In this document: positions 1 to 9,676 of the stretch, piece after piece
How the letters are laid out: every line of letters begins with the position of its first letter
Numbering within the stretch: position 1 is the stretch's first letter
NCBI GenBank assembly: GCA_003963115.1
Contig: RXJQ01000044.1
Coordinates: 110,074 to 174,073 of the forward strand
Reading direction: 5' to 3'
Source of the DNA: Burkholderiales bacterium
GTDB lineage: Bacteria; Pseudomonadota; Gammaproteobacteria; Burkholderiales; Burkholderiaceae_C
DNA length: 64,000 nucleotides
Made by a program: the position numbers and the translations under genes
Notes under the pieces: model-generated
Told to the model about the DNA's origin: nothing
Databases searched by the model: none
The model's input: only the letters and a program-made list of their open reading frames with translations

Positions 1-661
1 AGAAGGCCTCGATCTGACGGCCGGCGAACAGCTCGTCCAGGTGCGAGCGGATCACGCTGGAGAGCAGCACGAAGCACTGTTTGCCGTCCGATATCTCGTC
101 GGGCAGGCGGATCACACGCGGCAACACGCGGGGGATGCGCACGATGGCGATGTCGTTGTCGCGACCGAAGGCATCGCGGCCACCCAGGCGCACGATGAAG
201 TTCAGCGTCTTGTTGGCGACCTGCGGGAAGGGGTGGGACGGATCCAGCCCGATGGGCACCAGCAAGGGCTGCACCTGCTTGTGGAAGAAATTGGCCACCC
301 AGGCGCGCTGGGCCTCGTTGCGGTGTGCATGGTTGAGGATGTGGATGCCCGCGTCGCGCAGGGCCGGGCCGACCACATCGTTGAAGATCTGGTACTGGTT
401 GTCCACCAACTGGTGGGCTTCCCTGGCAACGTCGGTGATGTACTGCGGGTCGATGCCGGTTCCGCGCGTGCGCGAGGCTTCCAACACATCGGCAAAGCGG
501 ACTTCGAAGAACTCGTCGAGGTTGGACGAGACGATGCAGATGTAGCGCAAGCGCTCCAGCAGGGGGACGTCCTCGCGCGTGGCCTGCGCCAGCACCCTGC
601 GGTTGAATTCGAGAATGGCCTGTTCACGGCTCAGCAATTTCAAACGCGGGGCGGGCAACAC
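1..661 (-). CDS. ppk1: Polyphosphate kinase 1, N-terminal part (cut by window edge)
   Basis: Makes inorganic polyphosphate from the ATP gamma-phosphate in the cytoplasm. The minus-strand frame gives about 220 residues of the Ppk N-terminal and head domains, including the characteristic opening LSREQAILEFNRRVL and SSNLDEFFEVRFADVLEA, and later NPxFPQVANKTLNF-like sequence. The frame has a stop just upstream (TGA at 685-687), and the first usable start is GTG at 659-661, preceded by an AGAGGAAG ribosome-binding site. The catalytic histidines lie in the missing C-terminal part. It is downstream of polA in the same orientation, about 105 bp away. The family call is secure; only completeness is unknown. 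Confidence 0.93.
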   Translation of the reverse strand, partial: MLPAPRLKLLSREQAILEFNRRVLAQATREDVPLLERLRYICIVSSNLDEFFEVRFADVLEASRTRGTGIDPQYITDVAREAHQLVDNQYQIFNDVVGPALRDAGIHILNHAHRNEAQRAWVANFFHKQVQPLLVPIGLDPSHPFPQVANKTLNFIVRLGGRDAFGRDNDIAIVRIPRVLPRVIRLPDEISDGKQCFVLLSSVIRSHLDELFAGRQIEAF

Positions 662-687
662 CTGACTGCACTTCCTCTTGAGTGATC

Positions 688-718
688 AAAAAACCAAATC
701 CGCGCAAACAAAGCGCGG
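688..718 (-). terminator. Probable intrinsic terminator or attenuator between polA and ppk1
   Basis: On the minus strand CCGCGC/GCGCGG arms (700-705 and 713-718) enclose a 7-nt loop. They are followed by ATTTGG and a run of six T (688-693). It lies 50 bp after the polA stop and only 27 bp before the ppk1 start, so it could end polA transcripts or act as a leader attenuator for ppk1. The six bases between stem and T-run make it imperfect. Confidence 0.55.
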
Positions 719-767
719 GGCTTTGAGTTTAGAGCCTCTCTGCAGTCAGGATGATGACAGTTTTGTG

Positions 768-3647
768 TCAGTGCGCAGCTTCCCAATTCGGGCCTGCCCC
801 CACCTCGGCCAGCAAGGGCACACGCAGGCTGGCCACCGAGGCCATCAGGCGGGGCACCTCAGCCTTGGCCCAATCCAGCTCGGCTTCGGGCACCTGGAAG
901 ACCAGCTCGTCGTGCACCTGCATGATCATCAGGGTGGCCTTGCCCTGGGCATCCAGCGTGTCCTGCACGGCGACCATGGCCAGCTTGATGAGGTCGGCAG
1001 CCGTGCCCTGCATGGGCGCGTTGATGGCCGCGCGCTCTGCACCCGCCCGGCTGGGACCGTTCGGGCTGTTGATCTCGGGCAGCCACAGGCGCCGGCCAAA
1101 GACCGTTTCCACATAGCCTTGCGCCTTGGCTTGCGCGCGGGTGTCGTCCATATAGCGCTTCACACCGGCAAAGCGGTGGAAGTAGCGCTCGATGTAGGCT
1201 GAGGCTGCCGAGCGCTCGATACCCAGGTTCTTGGCCAGGCCGTGCGCGCTCATGCCGTAGATCAGCCCGAAGTTGATGACCTTGGCATAGCGGCGCTGCT
1301 CGCTGGAGACCTCGTCGACCGGCACGCCAAAGACCTCGCTGGCCGTGGCACGGTGTACGTCCATGCCTTCGGCAAAGGCGCGCAGCAGGTTCTCGTCCTG
1401 CGAGATGTGGGCCATGATGCGCAGCTCGATCTGCGAGTAGTCGGCCGAGACGATGAAGTGGCCCGGCGGCGCGATGAAGGCCTCGCGGATGCGGCGACCT
1501 TCGGCGGTGCGCACGGGGATGTTCTGCAGATTGGGGTCGTTGCTGGCCAGGCGACCGGTCACGGCCACGGCTTGCGCATAGGTGGTGTGTACGCGGCCCG
1601 TTGCCTCGTTGATCATCAAGGGCAGCTTGTCCGTGTAGGTGGACTTGAGCTTGGCCATGCCACGGTATTCGAGGATGCGGGCGGGCAGCGGGTAGTCCTC
1701 GGCCAGCTTTTCCAGCACCTCTTCGTTGGTGGAGGGCACGCCGGTGGCCGTCTTCTTGACGACAGGCAGGCCCTGTTTGACGAAGAGGATCTCGCCCAGC
1801 TGCTTGGGCGAACCCAGATTGAAGGGCTGGCCTGCCAGTTCGTAAGCCTCCTGCTCCAGTGCGACGATGCGCTGCGCCAGTTCGTGGCTTTGCTGCCTGA
1901 GCAGATTGGCGTCGATGAGCACGCCGTTGCGCTCGATGCGTTGCAGCACGCGCGAGGTGGGCAGCTCGAAGCGCTGGTAGATGTCCAGCAAACCGGGTTC
2001 GGCCTGCAAGCGTGGCCAAAGGGTCTCGTGCACGTGCAGGGTCAGGTCGCTGTCTTCACAGGAGTACTGTGAGGCGCGTTCCACCGCCACCTGCGCAAAG
2101 GGGATCTGCTGGGCGCCCTTGCCTGCCACGTCCTCATAGCTCAGGCCACTGCGGCCGAGGTAGCGCATCGCCAGGTCACCAAGGTTGTGCTTGCGATGGG
2201 CTTCGAGCACATAGCTCTCCAGCATGGTGTCATGCGCATAGCCTTGGATGTCGATGCCGTGGTTGGCCAGCACGTGCTTGTCGTACTTGATGTGCTGGCC
2301 GACTTTGCGCTTGCCCTCATCTTCCAGCCAGGGCTTGAGCTTGGCCAGCACCTCGTCAAGCGGCAACTGCTCGGGTGCATCGGGGCCTTCGTGCCGCAAG
2401 GGAATGTAGCAAGCCTGGCCCACCTTGTCGCTGAAGGACAGGCCGACGATGCGCGCCTTCATCGCATCCAGCGAATCGGTTTCGGTGTCGAAGGCCACGA
2501 TGGGCGCGGCCTGGATGCGGGCCAGCCATTTGTCGAACGTGGACCAGTCCAGAACGGTGTCGTAATGGGCTTGGAGCTGGCTCGCGGTGCTTGCCGCAGG
2601 CACCTCGTCGGCGATGGCGTCGACGGCCACGTCGGCATCGCCACCGAACAGGTCAGCCGTGGCGCTGGGCTTGGCCGCTGCGCTCGCCTTGCCGGCCTTG
2701 GCTGCTTTGGCGGCCGGGCTGGCCGCGCCACCACCGCCACCAAGGAGCTTCTCGACTTCGGCACGCGCGGTGCGAAAACCGTAGCGCGTGTAGAAGTCCA
2801 GCAGCGCGGGCAGATCGGGGGCCTTGAGCGCCAGCGCATCCAGTGAAGGCCACTGGGGCACATGGCCGGTGAGATCGCAATCGAGCTTGACGGTGATGAG
2901 GCGGCGGCCTTGCGGCAGCCAGTCCAGCGCCTTGCGCAGGTTCTCCCCCACCACGCCCTTGATGCTGTCGGCCGCGGCCATCACACCTTCGAGCGTGTCG
3001 TATTCGGCCAGCCACTTCACGGCCGTCTTGGGCCCCACCTTCTCGACGCCGGGCACGTTGTCCACCGTGTCGCCGATCAGGGTCAGGTAGTCGATGATGC
3101 GTTCGGGCGGCACACCGAATTTGGCCTGCACGCCAGGGATGTCCAGCACCTCGGGCGGCTTGGCCATGGTGTTGATCAACGAGACCTGCGGGTTGACCAG
3201 TTGGGCAAGGTCCTTGTCACCCGTGGAGATGACGACCTTGTGACCGGAGGCGACCGCCACCCTGGCCAGCGTACCAATGGCGTCATCGGCTTCTATGCCT
3301 GGGACTTCGAGCACGGGCCAGCCCAGGAGCTTGACCACTTCGTGAATCGGCTCGATCTGGGCGCGCAACTCGTCTGGCATCGAGGGGCGGTGCGCCTTGT
3401 ACTCGGGGTACCACTCTTCGCGGAAGGTCGGGCCCTTGGCGTCAAACACGCAGACCGCATGCTCGGCACCGATGTGGTCTCGCAACCAGCCCATCATGTT
3501 GACCATGCCATGCAGGGCCCCCGTCGGCTCGCCTTGCGGCCCGCGCAGGTCGGGCATGGCATGGAAGGCGCGGTAGAGGTAGCTGGAGCCGTCTACCAAC
3601 AGCAGGACGGGCGAGGAGTCAGGAGAGGGAGTGTCCGGGGCATTCAT
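768..3647 (-). CDS. polA: DNA polymerase I
   Basis: Repair and Okazaki-fragment-processing polymerase, 959 residues. Three domains are visible. The 5' nuclease occupies about residues 1-300 (LLVDGSSYLYRAFHAMP, GIEADDAIGTLA). The 3'-5' exonuclease begins near residue 375 with FDTETDSLD, and later GQHIKYD and YSCEDSDL, so all proofreading carboxylates are kept. The polymerase domain follows, with motif A VSADYSQIELR, motif B YAKVINFGLIYG and motif C QVHDELVFQV. An Ala/Lys/Gly-rich linker around residues 300-335 makes it slightly longer than the E. coli enzyme. The start is ATG at 3647. Proofreading is lost in some bacterial PolA proteins but is retained here. Confidence 0.98.
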   Translation of the reverse strand: MNAPDTPSPDSSPVLLLVDGSSYLYRAFHAMPDLRGPQGEPTGALHGMVNMMGWLRDHIGAEHAVCVFDAKGPTFREEWYPEYKAHRPSMPDELRAQIEPIHEVVKLLGWPVLEVPGIEADDAIGTLARVAVASGHKVVISTGDKDLAQLVNPQVSLINTMAKPPEVLDIPGVQAKFGVPPERIIDYLTLIGDTVDNVPGVEKVGPKTAVKWLAEYDTLEGVMAAADSIKGVVGENLRKALDWLPQGRRLITVKLDCDLTGHVPQWPSLDALALKAPDLPALLDFYTRYGFRTARAEVEKLLGGGGGAASPAAKAAKAGKASAAAKPSATADLFGGDADVAVDAIADEVPAASTASQLQAHYDTVLDWSTFDKWLARIQAAPIVAFDTETDSLDAMKARIVGLSFSDKVGQACYIPLRHEGPDAPEQLPLDEVLAKLKPWLEDEGKRKVGQHIKYDKHVLANHGIDIQGYAHDTMLESYVLEAHRKHNLGDLAMRYLGRSGLSYEDVAGKGAQQIPFAQVAVERASQYSCEDSDLTLHVHETLWPRLQAEPGLLDIYQRFELPTSRVLQRIERNGVLIDANLLRQQSHELAQRIVALEQEAYELAGQPFNLGSPKQLGEILFVKQGLPVVKKTATGVPSTNEEVLEKLAEDYPLPARILEYRGMAKLKSTYTDKLPLMINEATGRVHTTYAQAVAVTGRLASNDPNLQNIPVRTAEGRRIREAFIAPPGHFIVSADYSQIELRIMAHISQDENLLRAFAEGMDVHRATASEVFGVPVDEVSSEQRRYAKVINFGLIYGMSAHGLAKNLGIERSAASAYIERYFHRFAGVKRYMDDTRAQAKAQGYVETVFGRRLWLPEINSPNGPSRAGAERAAINAPMQGTAADLIKLAMVAVQDTLDAQGKATLMIMQVHDELVFQVPEAELDWAKAEVPRLMASVASLRVPLLAEVGAGPNWEAAH

Positions 3648-3692
3648 GCCCCGGATTGTGAGGCTGATTGCTGGCTTGGTGAGCCAACCCGA

Positions 3693-4301
3693 TCAGAACT
3701 CCAGCGCGCCACCGATGCTGAACAGGTAGTAGCTCTCGTGGCCTTTGACGATGTAGTCGAAGTTCGACAGCATCTTGAACTCACGGGTGACATTGAATGC
3801 CAGGCCGGCACCCAGGTAAGGCGCGCTGCCGTAGTCATTGACGCGGTCCGTGTTGCCATTGGCGTAGGCGATGTTCTGGGCACGACGGGTGAAGGCCCAG
3901 CCCACGCGCAACTGGTTGGTGAAGTCGTTGAGCAGTTCGACTTCCCAGTTGATGCCCAGCGTCAGGGCGCGCATCTTCTGGCGAACGGCCGACACGCCGG
4001 TGGCCGCTGCCGTGGCGGTGTCATTGGCACGGTCCAGGCCACCGAACATCATGTAGTTCACTTCGGCAGCCAGGCCCGGGGTCATGCGCTTGCCGCCAAA
4101 GAACTTGCCGCTGAAGGTGGTGCGGTTGCAACTCGTGCCGCACTCCCATTGCGCGGCACCGACACCGAAGGTACCGCCAAAGTAGATGCCCTCTGGGCTG
4201 GATTGGCGTTCCTGGGCCATGGCCGACAGGCTCACCAGCGACAGCGCTGCAACCAGCGCGGACAGGGACTTGGACATCTTGCTCTGGGCTGTAGTGCTCA
4301 T
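3693..4301 (-). CDS. Small outer-membrane beta-barrel protein, function unknown
   Basis: A 202-residue exported protein. It has a cleavable signal peptide (hydrophobic stretch roughly residues 10-25, then AMAQ). Alternating short strands follow, ending in the aromatic C-terminal residue (GGALEF) typical of outer-membrane barrels assembled by BamA. Two cysteines in a WECGTSCN segment could form a disulfide in a loop. I recognise the general eight-strand porin-like layout but no specific family, so ligand and role are unknown. It is upstream of and co-oriented with polA, 45 bp away, and divergent from thrB across a 242-bp gap in which I see no clear regulatory element. Confidence 0.75.
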   Translation of the reverse strand: MSTTAQSKMSKSLSALVAALSLVSLSAMAQERQSSPEGIYFGGTFGVGAAQWECGTSCNRTTFSGKFFGGKRMTPGLAAEVNYMMFGGLDRANDTATAAATGVSAVRQKMRALTLGINWEVELLNDFTNQLRVGWAFTRRAQNIAYANGNTDRVNDYGSAPYLGAGLAFNVTREFKMLSNFDYIVKGHESYYLFSIGGALEF

Positions 4302-4543
4302 GATGCGGAACCGGTTCCTCGTTATCGGAAAAATGCACGTCCCCCATGAAACAGTGGGACAGGGATTTCAATATCTCGCGAAGTCTGCCACAGCGACTCC
4401 TACAATCACACGCTCGTCTTCCCCCGAAGCCTGAGGGTTTACGCCTAAGCAGTGAGCCAACGCAACAACTGCTCGCGGGTTTCCGCGCTGGCGCACCGTT
4501 TTGTCGCAGGGGGACCCCGTCTTTTCGATGCTTGATCTCTCAC

Positions 4544-5515
4544 ATGGCCGTTTTCACTGAAGTGTCCCCGCAAGAAGCGGCGGGACTGCTGTCCGACCTG
4601 GGTCTGGGCACACTGCAATCCATGCACGGCGCGACCTCCGGCATCGAGAACACAAACTACTTCGTCGGCACCGACAAAGGCGAGTACGTGCTGACCCTGT
4701 TCGAGCGCCTGAGCTTCGAGCAGTTGCCCTTCTACCTGAACCTGATGGACCACCTGGCGCACCGCGGCATCCCGGTGCCAGCGCCGCAAGCCAATCAGGC
4801 CGGTGAGATCCTGCACACGCTCAAAGGCAAGCCCGCTGCCGTGGTGACGCGCCTGAAGGGCCGCAACCAACTGGCGCCTCAAGCTGCCGACTGCGCGCAG
4901 GTGGGCGCCATGCTGGCGCGCATGCATGAAGCCGGGCGAGACTACCCCGCACAGCAGCCCAATCTGCGCGGGCTGGCCTGGTGGGTGGACACGGTCCCCG
5001 TGGTGCTGCCCTACCTCAATGCGAGCCAGGCGGCCTTGATCACGTCCGAGCTGGCCTTCCAGCAGAACCTGGCTGACTCGGCCGGCTACAAGGCCCTGCC
5101 TCATGGTGCCATCCACGCCGATCTGTTCAGAGACAACGTGATGTTCGATGGCCCAGCCCTGTCGGGCTTCTTCGACTTCTACTTTGCGGGCTGCGACACC
5201 TTCGGCTTCGACATCGCCGTGTGCCTCAATGACTGGTGCATCGACCTGGCCACGGGCGAGCTGGACCCGGTCCGCGCCAAGGCCTTCGTGGCGGCCTACG
5301 ATGCACAGCGACGCCTGACTGACGAGGAGATCACCCTGTTGCCTGCCCTGCTGCGTTCGGCCGCGCTGCGCTTTTGGACCTCGCGCCTGTGGGACTTCCA
5401 CCTGCCACGCGACGCCGCCATGCTGCAGCCGCATGACCCGGCCCACTTCGAGCGGGTGCTGAGCTTGCGCCGCGACAAGCCCTGGACCTACCAGCGCGAC
5501 ACGAGCACCATCTGA
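4544..5515 (+). CDS. thrB: Homoserine kinase (class II, APH-fold)
   Basis: Phosphorylates L-homoserine in threonine biosynthesis. The 323-residue protein starts MAVFTEVSPQEA. It carries the choline-kinase/APH fold rather than the GHMP fold of E. coli ThrB: GIENTNYFV at the nucleotide loop, the catalytic loop LPHGAIHADLFRDNVMFDG with Asp and Asn, and GFFDFYFAGCDTFGFDIA as the metal-binding Asp region. This form is the usual one in Burkholderiales and Pseudomonas. The open frame extends upstream, but ATG 4544 matches the family N-terminus. It is followed after 2 bp by the next gene, suggesting co-transcription. Confidence 0.95.
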   Translation: MAVFTEVSPQEAAGLLSDLGLGTLQSMHGATSGIENTNYFVGTDKGEYVLTLFERLSFEQLPFYLNLMDHLAHRGIPVPAPQANQAGEILHTLKGKPAAVVTRLKGRNQLAPQAADCAQVGAMLARMHEAGRDYPAQQPNLRGLAWWVDTVPVVLPYLNASQAALITSELAFQQNLADSAGYKALPHGAIHADLFRDNVMFDGPALSGFFDFYFAGCDTFGFDIAVCLNDWCIDLATGELDPVRAKAFVAAYDAQRRLTDEEITLLPALLRSAALRFWTSRLWDFHLPRDAAMLQPHDPAHFERVLSLRRDKPWTYQRDTSTI

Positions 5516-5517
5516 GC

Positions 5518-6315
5518 ATGAAACTCAAACTGGTCAAGGCATCCCAGGGCTGGGTGTGGGTCAGGCAAGGCTTGCTGGCTTGCCGGCAGCAGCCGCTGGG
5601 CTATATCGGGCTGCTGGGGCTGAGCAGCATGGCCTCCATGGCCTTGATGATCGCGCTGCAAAGCATCGGGCTGGCGATCGCGCTGGGTCTGCTTCCCAGC
5701 ATCTGGCTGGGCTTCATGCTGGCGACCCGGCGCGTGCTCACCGGGCAGGTCATCACACCCGCAGTACTGATCGAGCCTTACAGGGCGGACGCCAAGGTGC
5801 GACGCGAACTCATCGTGCTGGGCGTTTTGTATGCGCTGGCCATGCTGGGTGCCACACAACTGGCCACCTGGCTCGGGCCGGATCTGTCCGTGCTGGAAGA
5901 CATCCAGGCCAAAGCCCAGGATTTGGGCGACCTGGTCACCGACCCGGCCGTTCAACAAAGCATGCTGCTGGACCTGGCCCTGACCTTGCCCGTGACATTG
6001 CTCTTTCTGCACGCCCCAGCCTTGATCCTCTGGGCGCGCGTGCCGGTGGCCAAGGCCCTGTTCTTCAGCGCGGTGGCCATCTGGCGCAACCTGGGCGCCT
6101 TCGTGGTGTTCGGGCTGGGCTGGCTCGGCGTGCTCTGCGCCTTGGCCGTGGCTGCCAGCGTGCTGGCCCTTGTCTTGCCCGTTCCCTTGCTGGTCAATGT
6201 GATCACCATGGCCGCCAGCATGTGGCTGGCCGCTGGCCTGTATGGCTCGCTGTACTTCACTGTCGTGGACTGCTTCGACCCCAAGCAGCCCCCCGAGGAC
6301 GGCGCCCAGGCTTGA
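5518..6315 (+). CDS. BPSS1780-family inner-membrane protein
   Basis: A 265-residue polytopic membrane protein of unknown function. The N-terminus MKLKLVKASQGWVWVRQG matches the conserved start of the BPSS1780 family (established family, no known activity). About five or six hydrophobic segments are visible, at roughly residues 28-70, 100-120, 160-180, 190-235 and 240-255. A soluble stretch rich in acidic residues separates the two halves. It follows the thrB stop by 2 bp, so it is very likely translated from the same mRNA, but no metabolic link to threonine synthesis is evident. Confidence 0.85.
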   Translation: MKLKLVKASQGWVWVRQGLLACRQQPLGYIGLLGLSSMASMALMIALQSIGLAIALGLLPSIWLGFMLATRRVLTGQVITPAVLIEPYRADAKVRRELIVLGVLYALAMLGATQLATWLGPDLSVLEDIQAKAQDLGDLVTDPAVQQSMLLDLALTLPVTLLFLHAPALILWARVPVAKALFFSAVAIWRNLGAFVVFGLGWLGVLCALAVAASVLALVLPVPLLVNVITMAASMWLAAGLYGSLYFTVVDCFDPKQPPEDGAQA

Positions 6316-6345
6316 GCCGGGCAGGCTTGCGCGCTTGTCAGGCGC

Positions 6346-7269
6346 TCAGGCCGTCAGGCGCTGCACGCCATCCAGCGGGCAGGCGTAGATGGCGTTGCGC
6401 AATGCCGCGATCGCCTCGTAGCGCGTGAAGCTGCGACGCCAGGCCAGCACCACACGGCGTGTGGGCACGGGCTCTTCGAACGGCACGAACACCAGGTGCG
6501 GATGCGGCTCCTTGGGCACGGACAGCACGGGCACCACGGTCACGCCCATGCCGGCAGCGACCATGTGCTTGATGGTCTCCAGCGACGAACCCTCGAAGCT
6601 CTTGCGGATGCCTTCGGCATCGCTGGAAAAGCGCGCGAACTCCGGGCAGACCTCCAGCACGTGATCGCGGAAGCAATGCCCCGCGCCCAGCAGCAGCATG
6701 GTCTCGCGCTTGAGTTCCTCGGCGCTGATGCGTTCGCGCTGTGCCAGCGGATGCGTGCGCGGCACGGCCACCATGAAGGGCTCCTCATACAGTGGGGCCA
6801 CGGCCAGGTTCGTGTCCATGAAAGGCTCGGCCAGGATGGCGCAGTCCAGCTCGCCAGAGCGCAGCATCTCCAGCAGCTTGACGGTGAAGTTCTCTTGCAG
6901 CATCAAAGGCATCTGGGGCACGCGCGCAATGGCCGTGCGCACCAGGTCAGGCAAGAGATAGGGCCCGATGGTGTAGATCACACCCAGGCTCAAGGCACCG
7001 GCCAGCGGGTCCTTGCCACGCTTGGCGATCTCCTTGATGGCCTGGGCCTGCTCCAGCACGGCCTGGGCCTGGCGCACGATCTCTTCGCCCAGCGGCGTGA
7101 CGGTGATCTCGACGCTGCCGCGCTCGAACAGCCTCACGTCCAGCTCGTCTTCGAGCTTTTTGACGGCCACCGACAAGGTGGGCTGGGATACGAAGCAGGC
7201 TTCGGCGGCGCGCCCGAAATGGCGTTCACGCGCGACGGCCACGATGTAGCGAAGTTCGGTCAGCGTCAT
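6346..7269 (-). CDS. oxyR: Peroxide-sensing LysR-type regulator OxyR
   Basis: Activates antioxidant genes when hydrogen peroxide oxidises a regulatory cysteine pair. The 307-residue protein has an N-terminal winged helix-turn-helix (residues 1-60, FGRAAEACFVSQPTLS). The C-terminal sensor domain contains GAGHCFRDHVLEVC, placing cysteines at residues 199 and 208, exactly the E. coli OxyR positions. That makes this a true redox-sensing OxyR rather than a generic LysR protein. It lies 59 bp downstream of recG on the same strand and is probably partly co-transcribed with it, although an own promoter in the gap is possible. Confidence 0.95.
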   Translation of the reverse strand: MTLTELRYIVAVARERHFGRAAEACFVSQPTLSVAVKKLEDELDVRLFERGSVEITVTPLGEEIVRQAQAVLEQAQAIKEIAKRGKDPLAGALSLGVIYTIGPYLLPDLVRTAIARVPQMPLMLQENFTVKLLEMLRSGELDCAILAEPFMDTNLAVAPLYEEPFMVAVPRTHPLAQRERISAEELKRETMLLLGAGHCFRDHVLEVCPEFARFSSDAEGIRKSFEGSSLETIKHMVAAGMGVTVVPVLSVPKEPHPHLVFVPFEEPVPTRRVVLAWRRSFTRYEAIAALRNAIYACPLDGVQRLTA

Positions 7270-7328
7270 GGGCTTCGATTGTGCTGTAAGTGCCCTGGCT
7301 GTCGTGAGGACATCGTCCGCATATCCCG

Positions 7329-9500
7329 TCAGGCCTTGAGGAATTCAGACTTGGCACCCAACCAACGCTCCACGTGTCGCTGTGCCGCCTCGGGGTGATC
7401 CCGCAACATGGCTTGGGCCACCTGACGTGCCCGGGCCACCAGCCCCTGGTCTTCGTTCAAATCGGCAAAGCGCAACAGCGCCGCGCCCGATTGGCGCGAG
7501 CCCATGAACTCGCCCGGGCCGCGGATCTCCAGGTCACGGCGCGCGATCTCGAAGCCATCGGTGGTCTCGGCCATGGCCTTGAGGCGCTGCTTGCCCGAAT
7601 CCGACAAGGGCGAGGCATACAGCAGCACGCAGACGCTGGCCACGGCACCGCGCCCCACCCGGCCACGCAACTGGTGCAACTGGCTCAAGCCAAATCGTTC
7701 GGCATGCTCGATCACCATCAGGCTGGCATTGGGCACATCCACCCCCACTTCGATGACAGTGGTGGCCACCAGCACCGACAGTTCATTGCGCGCGAAGCGG
7801 CCCATCACCTCGGCCTTCTCTGCTGCGGGCAGGCGCCCATGCAGCAGGCCCACGCCAAAGCCTTGCAGCGCTTCGCTCAGCTCCTGATGGGTCTGCGTGA
7901 CATTGCTCAGGTCCAGCGGTGGGCGCTTGTTGCTGGCGCGGCCAGCCTGCTCGTCCGCAGCCTGGTCGCTGTCTTCGGTCTCATCGATCAGCGGGCAGAC
8001 CCAGTAGACTTGGCTGCCCTTGGCCACCTCGTCGCGGATGCGCTCGATCACGTCGGGCCGGCGCGTGTCTGCGAAGACCTTGGTGACGATGGGTGTGCGC
8101 CCCGGCGGCAGCTCGTCGATCGTGCTGACCTCCAGATCGGCCAGATAGGTCATGGCCAGGGTGCGCGGGATGGGCGTGGCACTCATCATCAGCAAGTGCG
8201 GCTCCAGCTCGCTGCTCTCCAGCTTGCGGCGCAGTTGCAGGCGTTGCGCCACGCCAAAGCGGTGCTGCTCGTCGATCAAGGCCAGGCCCAGTTTCGCGAA
8301 CTCGACCTGGTCCTGGATGACCGCATGCGTGCCCACCACCAGTTGCGCCTCGCCCGAGGCCACCGCCTCCATCTGCGCGCGCTTGGCTTTGGCTTTGAGG
8401 CTGCCCGTGAGCCAGGCTACCTTGACACCCAGCGGCTCCAGCCAGCCCACCAGCTTGCGAAAGTGCTGCTCGGCCAGGATCTCGGTGGGCGCCATCAGTG
8501 CGCACTGCCAACCAGCATCGATGGCAATCGCCGCGGCCAGGGCCGCCACCACGGTCTTGCCCGAACCTACATCGCCTTGCAGCAGGCGGTGCATGGGGCG
8601 CGGCAGGGCCAGGTCTCGCGCGATCTCCTCGCATACCTTGCGCTGCGCCCCCGTCAACTGAAAGGGCAGTATGGCCCGCAGGCGCTCCTGCAAGCCTTGC
8701 GGCACGGCCTGCAAAACTGGCGCCTTGAGATGGGCCCGCTTGGCCCGGGCCTGCATCTGCGACACCTGCTGGGCCAACAGTTCCTCGAACTTGAGACGCT
8801 GCCAGGCGGGGTGGCTGTGGTCCTCCAGCGAAGACAGCGACACCTCAGGCGACGGGTGGTGCAGGTAGTGCAAGGCCTCGCGCAGCCCGGGCCAACGGCC
8901 TGTCACATGCTCGGGCGGGATGAGCTCGTCCAGCTGCACGCGCGACAAGGCCGAGGCCACGGCCTTGCGCAGATAGGCCTGAGGCAGGCCGGCACTGGTG
9001 GGGTAGACAGGTGTCAGCGACGTGGCCAGCGGCGTGTTCTCGCTGACGATGCGCACCGTGGGGTGGACCATCTCGCGGCCCCAGAAGCCATGCCGCAGTT
9101 CGCCCCGCACCCGCAGGCGCACACCCGGCGCCCAGCTCTTTTGCTGCGAGCCGTAGAAGTTCAGAAAACGCAGCAGGGCCTCGCCCGTGCCATCGTCCAT
9201 GCGCACGAGCAACTGGCGCCGGCTGCGAGCCTCGATGCGGTTGTCGGTCACCACACCTTCGAGCTGGACGGTATCGCCATCGCGGGCATCGCGCAGCAAG
9301 GTCAGGCGGGTCTCGTCTTCGTAGCGCAGGGGCAGGTGCAAGGCCAGGTCGATGTCACGCACCAGGCCAAGCTTGTCCATGGCTTTTTGCGGCGCCGAAC
9401 GCGCAGGCTTGGCCGAGGCATCCGGCGTCTTGCCTGCCTTGGCGGTACTGGAAGCCGCGTTGACCGCGGACGCGCCTTGCGCCACCTTGCTGATCCTCAT
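7329..9500 (-). CDS. recG: ATP-dependent DNA helicase RecG
   Basis: Branch-migrating helicase that remodels stalled forks and recombination intermediates. The 723-residue protein has an OB-fold wedge domain (about residues 80-190), then a superfamily 2 helicase core. Walker A is [11 protein letters not shown], the Walker B box is DEQH as is usual for RecG, and SATPIPRTL and the QLRGRVGRG motif VI follow. The N-terminus carries a roughly 35-residue Ala/Ser/Lys-rich extension before the conserved MDKLGL segment, so the true start could be slightly further in. It is divergent from queA across 176 bp and upstream of oxyR. Confidence 0.97.
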   Translation of the reverse strand: MRISKVAQGASAVNAASSTAKAGKTPDASAKPARSAPQKAMDKLGLVRDIDLALHLPLRYEDETRLTLLRDARDGDTVQLEGVVTDNRIEARSRRQLLVRMDDGTGEALLRFLNFYGSQQKSWAPGVRLRVRGELRHGFWGREMVHPTVRIVSENTPLATSLTPVYPTSAGLPQAYLRKAVASALSRVQLDELIPPEHVTGRWPGLREALHYLHHPSPEVSLSSLEDHSHPAWQRLKFEELLAQQVSQMQARAKRAHLKAPVLQAVPQGLQERLRAILPFQLTGAQRKVCEEIARDLALPRPMHRLLQGDVGSGKTVVAALAAAIAIDAGWQCALMAPTEILAEQHFRKLVGWLEPLGVKVAWLTGSLKAKAKRAQMEAVASGEAQLVVGTHAVIQDQVEFAKLGLALIDEQHRFGVAQRLQLRRKLESSELEPHLLMMSATPIPRTLAMTYLADLEVSTIDELPPGRTPIVTKVFADTRRPDVIERIRDEVAKGSQVYWVCPLIDETEDSDQAADEQAGRASNKRPPLDLSNVTQTHQELSEALQGFGVGLLHGRLPAAEKAEVMGRFARNELSVLVATTVIEVGVDVPNASLMVIEHAERFGLSQLHQLRGRVGRGAVASVCVLLYASPLSDSGKQRLKAMAETTDGFEIARRDLEIRGPGEFMGSRQSGAALLRFADLNEDQGLVARARQVAQAMLRDHPEAAQRHVERWLGAKSEFLKA

Positions 9501-9676
9501 CCTGTTGTGGGTCGACAGCGTGCCATTCTGCCCGTGAAGGCCACTTCATTTGCCTCTCTCACAGACCCGCTCACGGGTGCCCCCACATCAACCTTAACCA
9601 ATTTTTCGGACAAGCAAGGCTTGCGGCGACAATAACGGGTTTTCCTTGGCACGGGACTCGTCCGTCCCTCAATGGC

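Noticed and set aside
7374..9635. A 753-codon plus-strand open frame opposite recG
   Set aside because: It is antisense to a clear recG. Its product is low-complexity, rich in His, Gln, Arg and Ala, with no domain. High GC content produces such shadows.
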